From contig JAAWNI010000014.1 of NCBI GenBank assembly GCA_022798855.1, forward strand, positions 1 through 17,398: a DNA stretch of 17,398 bases, given 5' to 3'. The stretch's first letter is position 1, and the number at the start of each line of letters is the position of its first letter. The stretch is from Lawsonibacter sp. (GTDB lineage Bacteria; Bacillota; Clostridia; Oscillospirales; Oscillospiraceae). The position numbers were made by a program, and so were the translations under genes. A model generated the notes under the pieces. The model had not been told where the DNA came from, made no database searches, and saw only the letters and a list, made by a program, of their open reading frames with translations. Shown piece by piece: positions 14,164-17,398 of this stretch.

Positions 14164-15042
14164 TTATCTCCCCTGCGGCACCTCCAAAGTAAACCGGCCC
14201 AGCTTGCTCCCCCGGTACTCGTCCAGCAGGACCCGGGCCATGCGTTCGGTGTCCAGCTCTCCGCCGGACACCCGCATCCCCCGTTTGGCGGCGCAGGCCT
14301 GGAGGAGCCGGTAGCCCCAGGCTACGTCGCCCTCCCCCTCCTCCCGGCCGGGGACCTCCGGGAGCTTGTAGCCCTCCATCAGCGCCTGGGGGTAGCGCTC
14401 CCCCAGGAGGGCCATGAAGTGGCAGCCCAGCGTCTCCACGTCCATGATCTCGTCCTTTACCGCCCCGGTAAAGGCCAGATTCATGCCGGTGGCCTCGTCC
14501 TCGAATTTGGGCCAGAGGATGCCGGGGGTGTCCAGCAGGTCCAGGCCCTGGTCCACGTGGACCCACTGTTTGCCCCGGGTGACGCCGGGGCGGTCGCCGG
14601 CCTTGGCCGACTTCTTTTTGGCCACCTTATTGATAAAGGTGGACTTGCCCACGTTGGGCACCCCCACCACCATGGCCCGGACGGGGCGGCCCACCTGGCC
14701 CTTCTCCCGCCACCGGGCGATCTGGTCCCTCAGCACCCCCTGGACCACCGCCGAAAACTGGTTGACCCCCCGGCCGGAGCGGGCGTCCGTCTCCAGGACG
14801 GAGTGGCCCTGGCTCCGGAAGAAGGCCCCCCAGGCCTTGTTTTGGGCGGGGTCGGCCTGGTCCGCCCGGTTGAGGATGATGAGCCGGGGCTTGCCGGCGC
14901 AGATGGCGTCGATGTCCGGGTTGCGGCTGGAGGACGGGACGCGGGCGTCGATGATCTCCACCACCACGTCCACCAGCTTCAAATCGCCCTCGATCTGGCG
15001 CCGGGTCTTGGTCATATGGCCGGGATACCACTGGATATTCAT
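14164..15042 (-). CDS. rbgA: Ribosome biogenesis GTPase RbgA (YlqF)
   Basis: A 292-residue circularly permuted GTPase needed for a late step of 50S subunit maturation. The permuted motif order is clear: G4 NRAD (58-61) comes first, then G1 GVPNVGKST (127-135), the G2 threonine in RPGVTRG (150-156) and G3 DTPG (171-174). The N terminus MNIQWYPGHMTKTRRQI is diagnostic of the YlqF subfamily. A helical C-terminal RNA-binding domain follows from about 200. The ATG at 15042 has GGGAGG 6 bases upstream. It normally lies close to rplS, often with lepB between; here the inserted block separates them. The RHH gene ends 24 bases upstream, so that gene's promoter may now drive rbgA. Confidence 0.97.
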   Translation of the reverse strand: MNIQWYPGHMTKTRRQIEGDLKLVDVVVEIIDARVPSSSRNPDIDAICAGKPRLIILNRADQADPAQNKAWGAFFRSQGHSVLETDARSGRGVNQFSAVVQGVLRDQIARWREKGQVGRPVRAMVVGVPNVGKSTFINKVAKKKSAKAGDRPGVTRGKQWVHVDQGLDLLDTPGILWPKFEDEATGMNLAFTGAVKDEIMDVETLGCHFMALLGERYPQALMEGYKLPEVPGREEGEGDVAWGYRLLQACAAKRGMRVSGGELDTERMARVLLDEYRGSKLGRFTLEVPQGR

Positions 15043-15066
15043 AGGAAACCTCCCAAACTCAAACAG

Positions 15067-15261
15067 TCATTCGGCCTTTCCGCCGGGGCGCCCGCCCTTT
15101 TTCAGCCCGCCCTCCTGCTTCAGGTGCTCCAATCCCAGACGGATCAGCTCCACCGTGGCTTCCGAGCGGGTCTGGAAGCGGTGCTCAAAGCGGAAATCCT
15201 CTATTTGCTGAAACAGCTCGTTATCTACAGAAACCGTGTAACGGGGCTTGTCAGTCGCCAT
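15067..15261 (-). CDS. Small ribbon-helix-helix protein (leftward)
   Basis: A 64-residue basic protein with the layout of an Arc/MetJ-type ribbon-helix-helix DNA-binding protein: a short N-terminal strand RYTVSVDNE, helix 1 LFQQIEDFRFEHRF, a turn QTRSE, helix 2 ATVELIRLGLEHLKQ, then a lysine/glycine-rich tail. The ATG at 15261 is chosen because GAGGTG lies 6 bases upstream; the frame also has a GTG three codons earlier that overlaps this site. It is transcribed away from the other RHH gene from its own promoter and lies 24 bases before rbgA. I infer that it binds the GAACCA repeats in the divergent region. The family name is not known to me. Confidence 0.72.
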   Translation of the reverse strand: MATDKPRYTVSVDNELFQQIEDFRFEHRFQTRSEATVELIRLGLEHLKQEGGLKKGGRPGGKAE

Positions 15262-15280
15262 TTTTATCACCTCGCCGTTT

Positions 15281-15309
15281 ATTATACATCAGTGAACCAG
15301 AGATGTAAA
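15281..15309 (-). promoter_or_regulatory. Promoter and operator of the leftward RHH gene
   Basis: On the minus strand TTTACA (15309-15304), 17 bases, TATAAT (15286-15281), a near-consensus sigma-A promoter. The spacer contains TGGTTCACTG, the complement of CAGTGAACCA (15290-15299), also found at 15378-15387 and, with one change, at 15337-15346. A protein bound there would block RNA polymerase. Confidence 0.82.
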
Positions 15310-15332
15310 GCATCCGGTGGGGAAATTCGCCC

Positions 15333-15361
15333 TTGACAGAGAACCACTGAACCGCTATCAT
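15333..15361 (+). promoter_or_regulatory. Promoter and operator of the rightward RHH gene
   Basis: TTGACA (15333-15338), 17 bases, TATCAT (15356-15361). The spacer holds GAACCACTGAACC (15341-15353), and the same 13-mer with one change, GAACCACTTAACC, recurs at 15382-15394, exactly 41 bases later, in the leader. Within each are two TGAACC/TTAACC-like half-sites, as expected for tandem RHH dimers. Confidence 0.82.
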
Positions 15362-15414
15362 GTTAGGTGTACAGATTCAGTGAACCACTTAACCAAATGA
15401 TAGGAGGTATCATC

Positions 15415-15582
15415 ATGGCATCCCACCGGAAACGCTTTACAATTTCCGTCACCCCAAAAATGGAGGCGGAGCTGGATTTGGCGAGGCAAAGCCGCTACGG
15501 CCGAACGACGCAGAACGACATGCTCCGGGACTTGATCCTCCGCGGCCTGGCCGTTCAGAAGCGCGGGGAGGGCGGCAAGTGA
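15415..15582 (+). CDS. Small ribbon-helix-helix protein (rightward)
   Basis: A 55-residue basic protein of RHH type: N-terminal strand KRFTISVTP, helix 1 KMEAELDLARQSRYG, turn RTTQND, helix 2 MLRDLILRGLAVQKR. The N-terminal strand has the alternating pattern that inserts into the major groove. The ATG at 15415 has TAGGAGGT 7 bases upstream; an in-frame ATG at 15367 lacks a site and overlaps the likely transcription start. It is divergent from the other RHH gene but only loosely similar to it. No toxin gene is adjacent, so an antitoxin role is not supported. It is probably an autoregulator or a relic of a mobile element. Confidence 0.72.
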   Translation: MASHRKRFTISVTPKMEAELDLARQSRYGRTTQNDMLRDLILRGLAVQKRGEGGK

Positions 15583-15610
15583 CCAGCCCCGCGCCCAGAA
15601 GCTCCGGGGC

Positions 15611-15672
15611 GGGTTTCAGACATTTGTAAGAAATATGTCCGCTTTTTTGTAAGAATCATCTGCTATTCTCTC
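15611..15672 (+). promoter_or_regulatory. Activator-type promoter cassette upstream of traX (copy 1)
   Basis: Two direct TTTGTAAGAA boxes at 15623-15632 and 15646-15655, 23 bases apart, followed by TGCTATTCT (15661-15669), an extended -10 (TG-N-TATTCT). There is no acceptable -35; the second box covers that position, which is the layout of a promoter switched on by an OmpR/PhoB-type response regulator or a similar activator. The 62-bp block recurs at 16466-16527 with 54 identical bases and no gaps. Confidence 0.75.
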
Positions 15673-15699
15673 TGTAAATCTTGCAAGGAGGGAATCGCT

Positions 15700-16461
15700 T
15701 TGAGCTTTTTCACACTGAAAACCATCGCCCTGCTGTCCATGCTGTGGGACCACGCCACCCATGTCTGGCCATTGTCCATGACGCTGGAAATGCTGTTCTT
15801 CCCCAACGCCGCCGAACCCGTCCCAGCGCTGCTGGCCCTCCAGCGGGCCACCGACTACATCGGCCGCATCGCCGCCCCCATCTTCCTGTTCTCCATCGCC
15901 AACGGATACCGCCACACCCGGAATTTCAACCGGTACGCCCTGCGGCTGCTGATTTTCGCCTGTCTGGCGGAATATCCCTATTATCTCCTGTTCGGCTTCC
16001 ATGGAAACATCATGTTCACCCTGCTGCTGGGCCTGCTCACCCTGCGGCTCATGGACTGGGGCAATGAAAAGCGGGCTGGGCTGGGGTACGCTCTGGCCGC
16101 CGGGGTGGTCATTGCCGCTGAACATTTCGCGCTTGCCGAGGGCAAGGGGCGCTACATCCTGTTCATTCTGGCCTTTTATCTTACGGACCACTGGCCCGTC
16201 CGGAAAAAGGCCCTGCTGTGGCTGTTCCTCATGCCCCTGTCCCGGTATCAGCTGATCGGGATGTTTTTCTCCGAACAGCTGTTCACCTACCGCTGGTTCC
16301 ACATGCTGTGCATCAACGCCCTGGGGCCCCTGCTGGGGGTGGCGTCCACCTTTTTCTACAACGGCGAAAAGGGGCGCTCCTTCCCGGGGGGCAAGTACCT
16401 GTGGTATGTCTTCTACCCCGCCCACCTTCTGCTGCTGGGGCTGGTCCAACAGGGCATGTAG
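15700..16461 (+). CDS. TraX family membrane protein
   Basis: A 253-residue polytopic membrane protein of the TraX family. The F-plasmid member acetylates the N terminus of pilin; chromosomal Firmicutes members are uncharacterised and are probably acyltransferases. Seen: LKTIALLSMLWDH (6-18), IGRIAAPIFLFSIANGYRHT (54-73), a conserved AEYPYYLLF (90-98), NIMFTLLLGLLTL (103-115) and the C-terminal KYLWYVFYPAHLLLLG (232-247), about eight hydrophobic segments in all. WDH (16-18) and the final His242 are candidate active residues. The start is TTG at 15700, since AAGGAGGG lies 7 bases upstream and no ATG is suitably placed. It shares its promoter cassette with the next gene. No conjugation genes are nearby, so a pilin substrate is unlikely. 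Confidence 0.88.
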   Translation: MSFFTLKTIALLSMLWDHATHVWPLSMTLEMLFFPNAAEPVPALLALQRATDYIGRIAAPIFLFSIANGYRHTRNFNRYALRLLIFACLAEYPYYLLFGFHGNIMFTLLLGLLTLRLMDWGNEKRAGLGYALAAGVVIAAEHFALAEGKGRYILFILAFYLTDHWPVRKKALLWLFLMPLSRYQLIGMFFSEQLFTYRWFHMLCINALGPLLGVASTFFYNGEKGRSFPGGKYLWYVFYPAHLLLLGLVQQGM

Positions 16462-16465
16462 CGGC

Positions 16466-16527
16466 AGGTTTCAGAGATTTGTAAGAAATATGGCGGTTGT
16501 TTTGTAAGAAACATCTGCTATTCTTTC
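16466..16527 (+). promoter_or_regulatory. Activator-type promoter cassette upstream of the CofE-like gene (copy 2)
   Basis: Begins five bases after the traX stop codon. TTTGTAAGAA boxes at 16478-16487 and 16501-16510 (again 23 bases apart) and TGCTATTCT at 16516-16524 keep the same spacing as copy 1. Most differences fall between the two boxes, where four of the eight mismatches lie, while the boxes and the -10 are identical. That pattern is what selection on binding sites would give. Confidence 0.75.
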
Positions 16528-16556
16528 CCCGCCCAGAAATGAAAGGAGGGCGCGCT

Positions 16557-17255
16557 ATGGATTTTCACGCGAACCAGGGAAAAGAAGTTGTCATTCAGTC
16601 CGGCGGACGGGCCTACGCCCGCCACGCCATTGCCACCCACTTTGTCCAGCCCGGCGAGAGCTACCTCGCCCTGATCCGGCGGTACGTCAAGCCCATTTAC
16701 CAGCCCGGCGACATCCTCGCTTCCAGCGAAAAGGTCATCGCCCTGTGCCAGGGCCGGGTGGTCACCGAGGAGCAGGTCAGGCCCGGCCTGCTGGCCCGGC
16801 TCCTCGCCCGCTTTGTCCACCGCACCCCGGCGGGGCCGGGCATGGGCCTGCCCCTGAAAATGCAGTTCGCCATCAACCTCTGCGGCCGCAGGCGGGTGCT
16901 GTGGGCCGCCCTCCGGGCCGGATTCGACAAGCTGCGGGGGGTCCACGGCACCTTCTACCGCCTTCTGGACGGGGAGGTCCGGGGGCTGGACGGCTTCTAT
17001 GGGGAGGACATCCCGGAATACGCCCACATAGGCATCCGCACCCCCAGCCAGCCGGACCAGGTCTGTGACGAGGTGTTCCGGAAGACGGGGGTGTCCATGA
17101 TGATCGTGGACGCCAACGACCTGAACGTGGAGCTTCTGGGCCGGAGCCAGTCCCTCCAGGCCTGGGAGCCCTCCCGGCTGCTGGACCTCGTCGCCGACAA
17201 CCCTGCCGGACAGGACCGCCAGCTCACGCCGTTTATTTTAATCCGGGAGGTCTGA
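16557..17255 (+). CDS. CofE-like protein (F420-0:L-glutamate ligase fold)
   Basis: A 232-residue protein resembling the F420-0:gamma-glutamyl ligase family. Seen: YLALIRRYVKPIYQPGDILASSEKVIALCQGRVV (36-69), which matches the GDIL..S.K.....G.. region of CofE-type proteins, and SMMIVDANDLNVELLGRS (180-197) near the C terminus. No signal peptide or membrane segment. Genes for F420 synthesis are not visible, and this lineage is not known to make F420, so its substrate is probably different, perhaps another glutamylation. The ATG at 16557 is preferred over upstream codons because AAAGGAGGG sits about 6 bases before it. It follows traX by 95 bases and is controlled by an almost identical promoter cassette. 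Family assignment is by pattern only. Confidence 0.7.
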   Translation: MDFHANQGKEVVIQSGGRAYARHAIATHFVQPGESYLALIRRYVKPIYQPGDILASSEKVIALCQGRVVTEEQVRPGLLARLLARFVHRTPAGPGMGLPLKMQFAINLCGRRRVLWAALRAGFDKLRGVHGTFYRLLDGEVRGLDGFYGEDIPEYAHIGIRTPSQPDQVCDEVFRKTGVSMMIVDANDLNVELLGRSQSLQAWEPSRLLDLVADNPAGQDRQLTPFILIREV

Positions 17256-17275
17256 CCTCTAACAAGGTTATGATG

Positions 17276-17305
17276 AAAAAGGAGCGGCAAAGCCGCTCCT
17301 TTTTT
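17276..17305. terminator. Bidirectional intrinsic terminator
   Basis: GGAGCGGC-AAA-GCCGCTCC (17281-17299), a perfect 8-bp stem, with an A-run on the left and TTTTTT (17300-17305) on the right. It serves both the plus-strand CofE-like gene and the minus-strand rplS gene, whose stop codon is four bases away. It is the clearest terminator in the window. Confidence 0.92.
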
Positions 17306-17308
17306 GAA

Positions 17309-17398
17309 TCACAGCAGTTCCTTGACCTTGGCGGCCTTGCCCACGCGGTCGCGCAGGTAGTACAGCTTGGCGCGGCGCACCTTGCCCCGGCGGACCAC
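17309..17398 (-). CDS. rplS: 50S ribosomal protein L19, C-terminal 29 residues (partial)
   Basis: The minus strand reads VVRRGKVRRAKLYYLRDRVG followed by KAAKVKELL and a TGA stop, the highly conserved C terminus of ribosomal protein L19. L19 lies at the 30S-50S interface near bridge B6/B8. The gene continues past the right edge of the window. Placement upstream of rbgA and rnhB is the usual Firmicutes order, and a strong terminator follows. Identification is secure despite the short length. Confidence 0.95.
   Translation of the reverse strand: MVRRGKVRRAKLYYLRDRVGKAAKVKELL

Noticed and set aside
15067..15582. RHH pair as a toxin-antitoxin module
   Set aside because: Both proteins look like DNA-binding RHH proteins; no adjacent small toxin-like ORF (RelE, PIN, MazF type) was recognised.
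15583..15612. Intrinsic terminator after the rightward RHH gene
   Set aside because: GCCCCG/CGGGGC stem has a long loop and no T-run, so termination is not supported.
15616..16449. Open frame of 277 codons on the minus strand opposite traX
   Set aside because: Gln/Gly-rich translation without domains; the plus frame has the TraX motifs, RBS and promoter.

Overview
The window looks like the chromosome of a high-G+C member of the Clostridia, most likely a gut Oscillospiraceae-type organism (Flavonifractor/Lawsonibacter/Oscillibacter-like). This rests on the conserved gene order, strong AGGAGG-type ribosome binding sites, sigma-A-like promoters, and an unusually heavy load of dispersed palindromic intergenic repeats. 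The genus is an inference; no rRNA or tRNA gene is present to fix it.

Almost everything is transcribed on the minus strand, so the biological order runs from right to left. At the right edge lies the 3' end of rplS (ribosomal protein L19). Next comes an inserted block (about 15067-17262) with two small ribbon-helix-helix (RHH) proteins transcribed divergently, a TraX-family membrane protein and a CofE-like (F420-0:glutamyl ligase fold) protein; the last three are on the plus strand. After it the conserved backbone resumes: rbgA/ylqF (50S assembly GTPase), rnhB, yraN, thrC, a metallophosphoesterase, tig (trigger factor), clpP, clpX, lon, ysxC (GTPase) and yigZ. At the left end is a separate two-gene unit with its own consensus promoter: a FIST-domain sensor followed by a soluble methyl-accepting chemotaxis protein.

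The backbone is a housekeeping neighbourhood for ribosome assembly (L19, RbgA, YsxC), nascent-chain folding (trigger factor) and ATP-dependent proteolysis (ClpXP, Lon), with threonine synthesis and RNA/DNA hybrid repair alongside. The inserted block is the most unusual part. TraX and the CofE-like gene are each preceded by a near-identical 62-bp regulatory cassette (54/62 identical by eye) with two TTTGTAAGAA boxes 23 bp apart and an extended -10 element, so they look like one regulon under a single activator. The two RHH genes are served by divergent promoters whose 17-bp spacers each contain a copy of a CAGTGAACCA-type operator, with a third copy in the leader of the plus-strand gene.

The long intergenic gaps (6025-6453, 8429-8761, 10148-10486, 13812-14163) hold at least three families of palindromic repeats: R1, with termini AGA(A/G)CCTG; R2, with GGCTCCCTC/GAGGGAG stems and a GGCGGTG hairpin; and R3, bounded by GTAGGGGCGG. 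Several copies abut stop codons. No CRISPR, tRNA, rRNA, transposase or integrase was seen.
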